A stretch of DNA of 64,000 nt, from NCBI GenBank assembly GCA_944989445.1, contig CALYLW010001222.1, positions 200,350-264,349 on the forward strand. The letters are read 5' to 3'. Shown here piece by piece: positions 12,701-21,950 of the stretch. Under the pieces are notes generated by a model. That model searched no databases, was not told the DNA's origin, and saw nothing but the letters and a program-made list of their open reading frames with translations. The number at the start of each line of letters is the position of its first letter. Position 1 is the stretch's first letter. A program made the translations under genes and the position numbers. Origin of the DNA: Ampullaceana balthica. Lineage: Eukaryota; Mollusca; Gastropoda; Lymnaeidae.

Positions 12701-15700
12701 GTAGATAAACAATATCGTCAATCGTAAACCTAATGTTGGCGTATTTCAAAGATCAAAGTTAGTGTCAAAGCAAGGGTGTTTTTTATTAATAACAACAAAC
12801 ACGGCCTCTTTCATCTCTATACATTCCATCCTTATTTTCGGAAGAGGAGTTTTGTTTTCCTTGTAAGATTCATTCAAAGAACCAAAACCTTCTTGTGTTT
12901 GCGATTTCTGTTTCATTTTCAGAGAAAAAAGATGTATCAAAATACATTGTGGTTTGTCGAGACCATATTGTATTTCCCGTTGACAGATAGTTCTACTTAG
13001 ATGTATTTCACAGCATATATTTTAAACAAAAATTTCATTTGATAAATAGTTTCGCGAGCCGCAAATTAAACACAAAAAAGCCGCATGGGAGCCGAAGTTT
13101 GGTTAATATAGACATTGAAGCCACATTTTCACGGGCACCCGGGCGGAATTTTACTACCCGGGTAATCTAACGGTAACGGGTACCCGGGTTGACAGGCCTA
13201 GTTGGGAACCACTGATTTAGTCTAATATCAAACTCTTATTTGGAAATCTTTTCAAAGACTGTTTTGAACCATGTTGTGTGTTATTTTGCCTCATAACTGT
13301 TGTAGTCACAGCTTGAACTGCTTGTTACTATCAACAATAACTTCATTTTAAGAGCAGTTTTGAATTGTTTTTGGTTTAAAAACAATTATTAATAATTTGT
13401 AATTTAAAAATAGTACTTCATAGTTTTAAATTTTGTACTTAAGTTTTAATATTTAGACTAATGGATACATTTTTGACTGGTTGAAAAATATCTTGACTGG
13501 GCACTTTCAATTTTTAATAGGAATTTAATTGCATGTTTGATGTGTTGCAGGAACAAATGGAAATTTTAATGTAAACACTTTCTGTTGATGACAAAGACCA
13601 AGCGCAATCATTAAATAAATTAGAATCTGACAGAGCAAAGTGACAGGACACAAGCTGGAGTTTAATCCAAGAGTTAAACAACAGCACCTTGAGCAGCTTT
13701 CAAAATCAATATTATAGGAACTTTTCATTTGCAACTTTGTGTACAGATGTTAAAGCTAATTCAACCCCACAACCTGAAGATTCAAAGATTGTTCAAGAAA
13801 TACTGCAATGAATGATGTAACTCATAATGTATTATGTTTAGGGGTGTTTAGATAAGGGCCATACAAAGGTCAAAGCATTCATTAAAAAATGTTGAACCTA
13901 TATAAATCAAATCTACACATATTTTGATTTTATATATGACCACATGTAACATGATTTATTTGCAACACTTAAACATAGTAGCAAAAATCTTATGACAATT
14001 ATGAACACTGATGGTTTGCACAATAAATTATCACATTATTTCAAACGCTTTGATTACACACTGCTTAAATGAATACAGAATTATTTGGTAGATATCAACA
14101 TTATTTGTCAACTAATAAAAAATTGATCATGCCATACTGCATTGTAAAATGTTATTATCTTAGGTCAATTTTGGTTGAATGAAATGAAGAATTAAGTACT
14201 ATGTCAAGCAGGGCACACCATTCATAACATATATATGTAATTTTTCCTTCTTCTCTGCATTCAAAACCCCATTCCATCAACTTGACAGTAGTAGAAAAAA
14301 TTGCTACTTGCCTGTGCATAACATTATTAATTAATTAATTTAAAAATGACAGTACATTATAGTACATGTACTTTATTTTTTAACATTATTATGCTGTTTA
14401 TAAATTGTTAATTTAAAACATATGCAATTAAGGGGGTGGAGGTGTTTATTTAAGTGGTGGAATAATGACAATAGAGTTAATAAACTAATTTGAAAATAAA
14501 TTGATTCCCCCAAACACAAAGATTTGCACTCTACTTAAGATGTACTGTGATTGCTATTTAAATTTTAGTCTGTTGGTGGTTAAAAACTGATGCATGTCTC
14601 TTTTAAATTGAATTTTACTAAGTTTTTATTTTAAATTTATAACTAATAGCTACTCATTAACTAGCTAAATGAAAAATGAAGTAAAAACTTAAACTTTATG
14701 AATTAAAACATTTGTAAAAATTACACCTATATTTTTTTAAAAAGCATTCACTGGGTTCTTGTTTTTTAAAAAATGAACACAGGAAGAAAAAAAATCCTCA
14801 GACACACTAAAATGAAATTCTCCCAACCCCATTATGACATGAATTAAAAAATTATGTTTAAAAATTCATTTCTCTTGTTGGCAGCCCACAAATTTTTATT
14901 TTATTTAACCCATAAAATTGAATGAAAAGTAACCATTTTTTAAAGTAAATTATTTTTAAAGCGACTGTTGAAATGTCTTTTGATAAAGTAATCTTTTCAA
15001 GGCAAGAAAGTTTAGATAGGTGAGATATTTATGTATTCAGAGTATTATTAACGTTTAATTTGACAAAGCGCAGTAATGCGCACCTAGCCTCTATTACCAA
15101 AGCGCGCCTCGATAGTATTCTTTTTAGAAACGAAATCACAGAAAGTAAAAACTATTCAGTGCGGGATAGAAGATGTATTCGACTTCCGGCAATGGCGGCG
15201 ATTGCCTTCACTCGTGTTTTCGCTCGATTCGTGAAGTTTCGGGGTAGTTTTTACGTTTAAAAAAAAAGTGATTTCGCTATACTTTTTTGTAAAAATAATA
15301 GTACTAAACTACAGATAAAATAGTATTAAACTCAAAATGGTCTTTTGGATAATTTAAAATAACCATTCTTATCCTAAAAGATGAAGTCAGTATGACAATA
15401 ACATTATAAATACATTTACAGCAATTTTTTAAATTTCATAACCAGTCGATCGCGATACGGGAAATCCTTACGGGACTGAGGCGGAAGTTTACCGAAAACC
15501 TTATGGCGTTTTAAACGTTAAAGAGACTTAACTGTTATCCTATTTTAAAGAAATTTTTTCACAGAAAATTACCCCCTAAATATCTAGATCCCAACAATGC
15601 AAGTGAAGGAATCAGGAGTATAATTTTTTTTTAAATGGTTAATATTGTCTTAAATTTAGAAGTGCTCTTATAATAACACCAATACTTGATACTTGAGCGT

Positions 15701-18700
15701 AATAAAATGTAGTAAAAAGGAAATCATATAAAATCAATTTAAAAATCCATCACACTAATAACAATGTACATTGTAAAATAAATTGCACACTTTACAATCA
15801 TATTAGTCAATAGAAAATGATTAAACAAAAAGTTCAAACAATGAAGACATAACATAGTTTAGATGCCTAAAAATATATATATCACAGATTTAAACAATTT
15901 ATCACAGACATTTCTGCACAACATGATGGAAAGAAAAGTAATTCTGGAATTATTATTTTATAAACTATTTAGATATTCATCATTAAAAACATTGCAAGCA
16001 CTCTCATTGTAAAATATAAATAATAAAAAATACTTTTTTTGAAAACAACTTTATGCTTTCTTAAAAGCATGCAATAACTATGTACAATAGCAACACAAAA
16101 AAAAACTACTTAAATTAAAATGAATTATAAATAAATGCTGATAAAGATGTGCAATGATAAATGTTGAACACAATATTATGAGAAATAAATTGCAAGACAA
16201 CTCTCCATGTAGTGGTATAATAAAAAGCAATTATTTGCCTTATAAAAGAGTACAATTCCTGTGAACTGAAAATCAAACATGTACAAAGACCAGCCGTACA
16301 CTGATTAAATAGAGTTCCCTAAATCGCAAATTAAATGCTTGTATATGCACCCAGCTTTTTTTTCCACATTGAGTTCAACGGCACAAACCATTCAGCAAAT
16401 CAATACGGTAGGCATACGGCAGAAATTTTTGTTCAAACCCTTACGATATAAAATGAATAGCGTTGCTTACTATTGCATCAAACCATCTCACCACTAAAAA
16501 CTAAGTGAAATTATTCAGAATAGACATTAACTTATCTACCAAGACCACAAGTTACCACTGAGACACGTACTACTTTTGCGCACTCCTGCTTGAACGCCTC
16601 CCTAAAACAAAACATAGAAGAAAACAAAAAATTAAAAGAAATATAAAGTGAAGCATTGGGATAGCATTCTATAAAATAAGAACACTTAACATTTAGGTGC
16701 TGATCAAATTGCCTATGTGATAAATAATCAATAGCGGTGTTTAAAAAATAAAATTATGTTCGGTATTAGTTCATCAGTTTCCACAAAAGGTTGTTAATTA
16801 TCATAGTTAATGTAGATAAGGATTTTGTTTAATGAGGAATAACTCATTAAGTGCTTGGTGATGCTTCATAAAACATACCAAATGATGATCTCACTGTTTC
16901 TGTGGGATTTTTTAGTTTAAAAAAAATTATACAAATATTAAATCTAAACCAAATGACATTTTGAGCTTTTCCACAATGAAATGAAAGCCTTAGTCTCCTA
17001 ACTATGATAACTAGCAAATTTCAGTGGAAACTAATTAATAAAAAAAACACTGCTATTGGTAATACAACACACAGTTGACTAACTTGTTGAATGATAAGGT
17101 TGTAAACAGTTAACCGGCCCTGGACCGGTTAAACATAACTTCAATGTTAGCTTATTACTATTTCGAATACTTTTTTGGTGTGTAAAGGTTAAGCTGCAGG
17201 GCAGCATAAAGAGTTAACATGTAGAGTGACGCCTCTGATGAGAACAATAGTCAATGCAAGGAATCTTACTATTACTATACCAAAGTCATTTTATAGACAA
17301 AGGAAAGATACCTTGCTAACGGACAGTTAACTGGTGCTCAAATTTGCATTTGATGTTGTGCTCAAATTTGCATTTGATGTTATTGTGACAGTTTTCCTAT
17401 TAAGTAGTACTGCACGTCAAAGGCATTTGAACTAATTAAATTAAAATTACCAAACTTATATCAAATCAGATGTTTTGTGGGTTTTTTTTTAAAGTTTGAG
17501 CGAGTGTCGGAAGAGGAGGATAGACAGTATAAACAAAACCCCATGTTTGAACAGGAAAAGTTGGGTGTGATATTGTAAGCAGCAAAATACAGCTCCTACG
17601 GCGAGTTGAAGATTGAAAAATAATATGGCATTTTTAAAAATCTGACATTATCTCTGTTTATTCTGTAAGCTCACAAGTTTTATTTATTCATCCCCCCCCC
17701 TAATTTTAAAAAAGTTTGCGCTGACGCGTATCACACAAGCGAGGGGGTAAACATGATGTCTCCAACGGATGAGGAGTAGTTTAATTTGTTATATTGTGTC
17801 ATTGGTTTTAAAAACTTCAAATACCTCGCTGCCGCTAACAAACTTTGATAATATGCCATTTTAATAAATAAGTAATAAAAATTGAGTATTATCATCCTTG
17901 ATAATTCCTTTGGAAAGTTTTTTAAAAAATATTGTTATTTTTTTAATTGGCCAAGTTGACGGGCATCATGCAAGAGAGCTAAACTTTAGAGAAGGTGACA
18001 TCAAAGGCACTTTTTATAACTTAAAGGACAACCAAGAGTTTAAACTCACCAAGACTTCTGTGTGCTGCTAGCAGTGGTCTTATTCATGGGTACTCGAGAG
18101 ACAATGACAGAGGTATTCTTAGCTATTAACTCATCATTTTTCTTGTAAACTGCAATTTAAAATAAAATGAACTAGATTATAGAAAATACAAAGAACGAAG
18201 TGATTATTCGCACGGTTTTGGCCGTGGGGATAATGCCGAGAGTATATCAGCATGATGGTATGCGGATCGAATCCCAGGACGGTTTTACTTTTTTTTCTTC
18301 TTTCTTTTGGGTTACAGTCGAAACCGCTTAAGTCGACGACGTTGGGGTATGAAAAATGGCGTCGACATAACCGATGATCGAGTTAAAATGAAAACCAATA
18401 TGGCGGCAAAATATTAACATGTGCTTGAAATTTCTTTATGTACGTGATTAATTAGTTAGCGTTAATTAGTGATGGGACGATTAATCGGAATCGTATCGGA
18501 ACCCTAATATTTCTTCACTCTTTCCTAAGGTTGTAATGACCGTTCGTTTGTAAGGACCGTTTAAAATTTAAATATAACCATGGTTCCCACTCAGGAAAAC
18601 AGGAAAAAGTCGGGAATTCTTTAAAAAAAATTCTCGGCCTCGAAAGTCGGGAAAAGTTATGACTAATCGGCAGCTTTTATATATATATTTTATTATTTTT

Positions 18701-20764
18701 TTATATATATTTATGCCGAAGTAAAGGACTTTGATTACGACTCTGTGGTAGTGGTATATTTCGATGCCATTTAATAAAAAAAAGTTACCAGTTTTACCAA
18801 TTGTCTGCGCATGCGTTAAAAGGTCAAAGTTCTCGCCCCGTCACATGCTGCGGCCTGCGTGTAGTGTGTAGCATGGCGTAGCCGCTCGCGTTTGCCGTCG
18901 TATCAGCGAATTTAAAATATAATAAACAAATCAATATGGTTATTTTAAGTTTAATGCTTTTGACGTGCAGGATATCTGTTACTATCAGAACGCTCTCGAA
19001 TTTCCTCAGTCAATCAAACTTGTAATATAAATAAAACTATTGTGGCCTTGACCGTTGATCACAGCATGCTGTGTGTACTGTGTTATAGACCTCGGCCGGC
19101 AAATAGGCCTAAGCGAATTTTAAAAAAAATCATTCCTTATCAGAAATGATTTGATTTCATCGTCACGCGCGTGTTAGTCACAGTCACGTATCTTACTGGT
19201 AACAAAGCAACAACACACTTTTAAAAGAATAATAATTTTTTTATTTGATTAAATAATTTAAAATAAAAACCACTGTCAATTCTCGATACAAACCTTTATT
19301 TTCATTTCTAAAGATATTCGTTTATCTTAAAAAATAAAATGATTAATACATCAGAAAATGAATTAAGTTAATAATAATATAAATAATAATATAACATGCA
19401 CTGCGAAATGACGATTAACGACCTATAACGTGATTGTCCAGTACCTCGGGTGAATACATACTCCATGGATACACGTCGAACTAATAATTCACACACGCAA
19501 AACATCCGGTACTTTTTATTGAAATCTCGTAGAATCACACAATAGCCGGAAGTCTCGAAGAAAAGCGAGATGTCAACACTGTTTTGAACTAAAAATGCCA
19601 TAGTGCATTGCTAGGCCAACCGACGAGGATCGAGCTAACCAAGTTAAGTTGCAAATTTGGCCCTCTTTTGTGCTCGAGGTAATAGGTTTCTGCGACTTAG
19701 AAAAATCGAATTAGCCGATGAAAAAATGCTAAGACAAAGAGAGAATTTGGCGGTTCCAATAAAAAACGTCAAGTTAGTGGGGTGGTCGAGTTAACCGAGC
19801 TCGAGGTAAGTGGGTTCGACTGTACTTAGTTTTTTGTTTATATTAAAACCACAGTGATGATGTTTGCAAACACTCAAGCAGGCTCTTTCCCAGAAACATT
19901 TTATTATCCCCCCACCCATGCCTGTCTTATCTATTCTAAATTAAATTAATTAATTTATGATGATTACAGTTACAATGCTAGTTTTGGGGAGAATAATAAT
20001 TAGCCTTTTTAATTAGATTTACAGAGCCTAGTCCAATTATGAATGAAAGTTAATAAATCTACTTTATAATATATAGAATAAAAATACAAAGTTAGAGTGC
20101 ACTGGAACAGTTAATAATAGTTTTATATCAGCTAAAGCCATAGTATTACTATTACTAATTGATTAATGATTAACTAACGATATGCCGGTCCGCTCAGCTA
20201 ATTGATTATTGCTAAAATGGATAAAAAATATAAGATTCCAGTCACTCGAACGACGGTTAAAGTTAGAATGACAATTTAATTATTTTTATACCCTCCAAAC
20301 CAAAATAAACAATGATACATAAATCATAAAGCAGTTAGCAATTAGAATTTAGATATCGTTTGGCATCATTCTCACAGTCAAAACCGTGCGGCAGTGCAAA
20401 AATAATGCTAGGCATTATCCGCACGGTTTACCGTGCGGATAATGTTGGACATTATTCGCACTGCCAAAAAAGTGCGAATAACGCATACCTACAAAGAAAA
20501 CAAATGACTCAATGGAGTGTTCAATAATTATACTTTGTTAACATTCAAAAGAAAAATATATGATCAAATAGGTGTGCGTGAATTATTGTTATACTTACTA
20601 TCTCCAGTCTGAGCATTTGTAATTTCCAACTCAAATTCTCCTGGTTTAAGACGCTTCTGCTGACTAATAGCTTTTTTTAAATCCGCAAGGGAAAGATGTA
20701 AGCCATCAAATGTGACAGAATTGTAGTCTAGGCTGCTCTTGAACTTGTAGTGGATGCAAGACAT
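380..20764 (-). CDS. RBBP6: RBBP6 homologue (DWNN-CCHC-RING protein), N-terminal 10 coding exons
   Basis: The product resembles RBBP6, a nuclear E3 ubiquitin ligase family that also takes part in mRNA 3'-end cleavage. Exons join in phase at 20599-20764, 18050-18149, 16571-16601, 3321-3362, 3076-3158, 2670-2772, 1672-1808, 1330-1499, 1081-1223 and 380-777, giving 457 codons before the left edge. Domains in order: ubiquitin-like DWNN at residues 1-78 (starting MSCIHYKF), CCHC knuckle at 157-170 (C-x2-C-x4-H-x4-C), the conserved RPTGIP...PTVD linker, then an eight-cysteine RING at about 254-294 (CHIC...CCG...CDEC...CPSC). An S/R/Q-rich tail begins after GYTK. The start is the ATG that matches the family N-terminus. 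All junctions use GT/AG. The weak points are exon 3 (31 nt) and exon 4 (42 nt). The large p53/Rb-binding C-terminus of vertebrate RBBP6 would lie beyond position 1 and cannot be assessed. Confidence 0.93.
1081..1223 (-). CDS. RBBP6: RBBP6 coding exon 9 (second half of RING)
   Basis: The 143-nt exon encodes LREVLLESDDHQCPSCKE, completing the RING, then the conserved VSPDRIVSNRSMRLAVTNFL and DTGYTK. The donor AAG/GTATTT keeps phase 0. Confidence 0.94.
1330..1499 (-). CDS. RBBP6: RBBP6 coding exon 8 (first half of RING)
   Basis: The 170-nt exon encodes RPPFLPGEK and then the first six RING cysteines (CHIC, C, CCG..CDEC). The donor GTAAGT splits the last cysteine codon, and exon 9 supplies the remainder. 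Confidence 0.94.
1672..1808 (-). CDS. RBBP6: RBBP6 coding exon 7 (conserved linker)
   Basis: The 137-nt exon encodes the family-specific block RPTGIPSTMLTIVDDP...GQFAVPTVD. The donor GTATGT, two bases beyond an alternative GTGTAT, was chosen because it keeps the phase with exon 8. Confidence 0.92.
1999..2210. repeat. 45-bp minisatellite, about 4.7 copies, in RBBP6 intron 6
   Basis: The unit of GTCAACAGTCACGGTCTCAG plus 25 more bases repeats at 45-bp spacing with few changes. Open frames on both strands here (15-residue periods) are artefacts of a unit length divisible by three. Confidence 0.95.
2670..2772 (-). CDS. RBBP6: RBBP6 coding exon 6 (CCHC zinc knuckle)
   Basis: The 103-nt exon has a TTTTTCAG acceptor and GTGAGT donor. 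It carries the zinc knuckle CKRCGQKGHFITNC, which in RBBP6 is an RNA-binding module placed just before the RING. Confidence 0.93.
3076..3158 (-). CDS. RBBP6: RBBP6 coding exon 5 (linker before knuckle)
   Basis: The 83-nt exon encodes TPDLATTSEIDKIKAVIDQS and a few more residues. It matches the SEEDKIKAMMSQS linker of vertebrate RBBP6. The acceptor is TATTTAG and the donor GTAAGA. It enters in phase 0 and leaves in phase 2. Confidence 0.87.
3321..3362 (-). CDS. RBBP6: RBBP6 coding exon 4 (42 nt)
   Basis: A TTTCAG acceptor and CAG/GTGCAA donor flank 42 nt that encode KEKERQMTLEKLKQ. The exon is phase 0 on both sides and forms a charged helical linker between the DWNN domain and the knuckle. 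Confidence 0.7.
3363..8375. other. RBBP6 intron 3, left part: no gene seen
   Basis: This is AT-rich sequence with short simple-sequence runs. I find no open frame with recognisable coding content, no tRNA-like structure and no transposon termini. The possible exon-like stretch at 4109-4150 on the minus strand has a weak acceptor and was not used. Confidence 0.6.
8376..8750 (-). mobile_element. Short element with AAATCCCTTATAT termini (single divergent copy)
   Basis: The ends AAATCCCTTATAT and ATATAAGGGATTT form an inverted pair 375 bp apart. The flanking TGTAAAAACAAA-like linker and the interior GACAGACTAGC blocks match, in divergent form, the elements arrayed at 21.9-23.95 and 28.2-29.8 kb. 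An interior block of about 75 bp is duplicated (around 8418 and 8492). It has no coding capacity. Confidence 0.7.
8751..9828. other. RBBP6 intron 3: no feature seen
   Basis: This is AT-rich intronic sequence. The 89-codon plus-strand frame at 8991-9260 shows no family resemblance. Confidence 0.5.
10074..11680 (-). pseudogene. hAT transposase relic (BED/zinc N-terminus to C-terminal dimerisation part)
   Basis: Fragments in minus-strand order resemble ZBED5/SCAND3-type transposases. At 11680-11545 there is PQCVLCKIVLNCKSKKPSK (the CxxC zinc half). At 11037-10711 there is SMLWSKSSFQKKVKELAP followed by GIHCMIHSYVLASKTLP. At 10340-10074 there is VVSTYFCESRFSNLHLKTK, the conserved dimerisation end. 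Frameshifts and stops separate the pieces, so no functional protein can be made. Confidence 0.88.
11971..13200. mobile_element. Non-autonomous hAT-like element nested in the hAT relic
   Basis: The ends TAGGGCTGTCAA and TTGACAGGCCTA are inverted with one mismatch. The flanking 8-bp duplication GTTGGGAA (11963-11970 and 13201-13208) is part of the host hAT terminus, which proves insertion after the host element. Subterminal regions carry repeated CCCGGGTACCCG palindromes. No transposase-like frame is present. Confidence 0.9.
12149..12554 (+). mobile_element. GGGCCGTCCATAAATGACGTCA-family MITE, copy A (third nesting level)
   Basis: The ends GGGGCCGTACATAAATGACG and TTATTTATGGACGGGCCC are inverted. 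Interior landmarks (GATTTTGGC, a polyC run, GAAAATGAGCAT, TGTGACGTCACA) are shared with copies at 36968, 44917, 49084 and 49334. The superfamily is not assigned because target duplications are unclear. Confidence 0.85.
13223..16531. other. RBBP6 intron 3, right part: no confirmed gene
   Basis: The stretch is mostly AT-rich and featureless. The exception is 15060-15530, which is relatively CpG-rich and described separately. Confidence 0.5.
15160..15262 (+). promoter_or_regulatory. Possible promoter/first exon: ETS-like site next to ATGGCGGC
   Basis: GACTTCCGGCAATGGCGGCG combines an ETS-type core (CTTCCGG) with a YY1-type ATGGCGGC, a pairing typical of housekeeping start sites. The ATG at 15191 opens MAAIAFTRVFARFVKFRG, which is basic, amphipathic and lacks acidic residues like a mitochondrial presequence. 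It is followed by a possible GTAGTT donor. I find no downstream plus-strand exons, so this could be chance or a degraded insertion. Confidence 0.25.
16532..16601 (-). CDS. RBBP6: Possible alternative terminal exon giving a DWNN-only RBBP6 isoform
   Basis: If the donor at 16570 is skipped, the frame continues 13 codons to a TAA at 16532-16534. The product would be about 112 residues: the DWNN domain plus a short tail (KVVRVSVVTCGLGR at the end). Vertebrate RBBP6 is known to make a DWNN-only isoform of similar size by early termination. No canonical AATAAA is evident within the next kilobase on this strand, so this is an inference from the reading frame only. Confidence 0.35.
16571..16601 (-). 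CDS. RBBP6: RBBP6 coding exon 3 (31-nt microexon)
   Basis: A TTTTAG acceptor is followed by 31 nt and a GTACGT donor (16565-16570). It is the exon I could find that takes phase 2 from exon 2 to phase 0 for exon 4 with a good donor, and it encodes WEAFKQECAKV. The resulting helical stretch runs on into KEKERQMTLEKLKQ. The donor is not optimal, and I see no homologue to confirm the exon. An alternative exon near 4109-4150 also fits the phase but has a poor acceptor. Confidence 0.6.
16602..18049. other. RBBP6 intron 2: no gene seen
   Basis: This is AT-rich sequence. A 24-bp direct duplication (GCTCAAATTTGCATTTGATG) occurs at 17337-17382, and a polyC run lies near 17692. I see nothing else. Confidence 0.6.
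18050..18149 (-). CDS. RBBP6: RBBP6 coding exon 2 (second half of DWNN)
   Basis: A TTGCAG acceptor and GTGAGT donor bound 100 nt. In phase with exon 1 they encode IYKKNDELIAKNTSVIVSRV, which matches the end of the DWNN fold (the pattern LIPKNSSVIVRR in vertebrates). The exon ends in phase 2. Confidence 0.92.
18200..20480. mobile_element. Element with TTATTCGCAC termini, unclassified, about 2.3 kb
   Basis: The left end TTATTCGCACGGTTTTGGCC and the right end, read inward as TTATTCGCACTTTTTTGGCA, form imperfect inverted repeats of about 34 bp. Subterminal palindromes such as CCGCACGGTTTACCGTGCGG (about 20420-20440) follow. The interior contains a TA-flanked element. Target duplication is not clear and no transposase is evident. 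It lies in RBBP6 intron 1. Confidence 0.55.
18315..19822. mobile_element. Tc1/mariner- or pogo/Tigger-like non-autonomous element
   Basis: The termini CAGTCGAAACC and GGGTTCGACTG are flanked on both sides by TA (18313-18314 and 19823-19824), the target dinucleotide of this superfamily. Subterminal GTCGAC/GAGTTAAC motifs recur at both ends. The interior 1.5 kb has no intact transposase. Sequence near 18468 (AGTGATGGGACGATTAATCG) may be the end of yet another insertion. Confidence 0.65.
20599..20764 (-). CDS. RBBP6: RBBP6 coding exon 1 (start codon, first half of DWNN)
   Basis: The ATG is at 20762-20764. Translation gives the DWNN signature (VTFDGLHLSLADLKKAI) and ends at TNAQTGD before a GTAAGT donor at 20593-20598. 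The splice phase is 1. A possible acceptor (TTGTAG) lies 6 nt upstream of the ATG, so a separate 5' UTR exon is likely. Confidence 0.93.
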
Positions 20765-21227
20765 TTTCACTACAAATGACAAGATAATCCAGGCAACTAA
20801 GTCTTGTATTGAAATTCTGAAGAAAAACAAAAATCAAAAATAAGTATTGATACAAACATAAATTTAAATAAATATGAATTCGACAAACAAAGCAATATCA
20901 ATATGCGTCAAGCAACTCGCATACTTTTTAAAGCTGAAAAATGCATTAGAAATTAAACAGACTTATAAATTGGCGCTGTAATAGCTGAAATACAACATAA
21001 TAAAGATTAAAGAATAACAATATTGATAATATTATGATAATGCATTTTTTAAATAAATTAAAAACATATGTTCTCTCGAGAAAATTAAACTTCGCTGTGA
21101 AATAATATACTTGTAGAAACTGCAGGATTACCCTATAATCTAATGTTTCGATGTTTAGTTGGTCTTTTCATAAAAATTTCAAATAATTATTTAAAATAAA
21201 AAATTAACTGAATCGTAAGTAAGAGTA

Positions 21228-21278
21228 AGACGCAATAATCTTCTGCATATAATAGGAGCGTCTGTAATAAGGATTATT
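21228..21278 (+). mobile_element. Relic of the LINE/SINE shared 3' tail
   Basis: GACGCAATAATCTTCTGCAT and AGGAGCGTCTG match the conserved tail found at the ends of the LINE copies at 37.8 and 46.8 kb and of the SINEs. No body sequence remains. Confidence 0.7.
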
Positions 21279-21399
21279 TTCTATCATTGATATTTTGTGA
21301 GCAACTTAACTCATTTTTAAACATATTCTCCAAAAAATAATATTACCGTAACTCACACTAATGCATGTCTGAAACTCAGTGCGCTTTATAATATATAAA

Positions 21400-21500
21400 T
21401 TGTGACATTTACGAAAACTAGAATGGCGTCTCGTTTAAATTCAACAATATGGCGATGTCAGGTACATTATGTGATAGATATAACTTCCCGTCATGTGACT
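21400..21500 (-). promoter_or_regulatory. Probable RBBP6 promoter region, possibly bidirectional
   Basis: Lying 0.65-0.75 kb upstream of the RBBP6 ATG, this stretch has two ATGGCG motifs on the plus strand (at 21423 and near 21449) of YY1 type. It also has ACTTCCCG (ETS-like) and CATGTGAC (an E-box-like site). On the plus strand, MASRLNSTIWRCQ followed by a CAG/GTACAT donor could be the first exon of a divergent gene, but no further exons were found. Confidence 0.35.
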
Positions 21501-21648
21501 AAAAGGGAACCCTGGGAACGGAGGCAGAGACGTCTGTTCCTAAATATAGAAGAGAGGTTCTCATCATTGAGTTGTGGGGCGGGAACTCTGTCATAGAGTT
21601 GAGCATTAGTAGAAGAAAACCAGAATAAATAAAGGTAAAAAAATGATT

Positions 21649-21950
21649 TTTAAAAACCACGTTTTTATAAGTGGACTAAAAAGAAGAAAATAATTTAAAA
21701 CTTATAAGTTCAAGTACTTCGATTTAATATAACTAAAAACGTGGGGCGGGCGCTTATGAGGTTTAACATATGCGGTTCACTCATTCTCTCACGTATAGAT
21801 CTCTCTTTTGCCTTCTAAATTAGAAATTTTTAATTTTTATACCAAACACCCGCCCCACGTTTTTAGTCATATTAAATCGAAGTACTTGAACTTATAAGTT
21901 TTGAATTATTTTCTTCTTTTTAGTCCACTCATAAAAACGTGGTTTTTAAA
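21649..21950. mobile_element. Foldback element: 102-bp arms, 98-bp loop
   Basis: Arms 21649-21750 and 21849-21950 are near-perfect reverse complements (two mismatches noticed). They run from TTTAAAAACCACG to ACGTGGGGCGGG. Transcribed, it would make a long hairpin. Its right arm ends exactly where the first array element begins (AAATCCC at 21948), so the two may be related. Confidence 0.9.

Larger units (their letters stand above)
9829..13214 (-). mobile_element. hAT transposon relic (ZBED5/SCAND3-like), with nested insertion
   Basis: The termini CTGTGGTTCCCAACC (left) and GTTGGGAACCACTG (right) are an inverted pair, flanked by the 8-bp target duplication ATTTAGTC at 9821-9828 and 13215-13222. 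Eight-bp duplications and CAGTGGTTCCC ends are hallmarks of hAT elements. Without the 1,238-bp nested insertion and its duplication the element is about 2.15 kb. Transposase remnants lie on the minus strand. It sits in RBBP6 intron 3. Confidence 0.93.
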
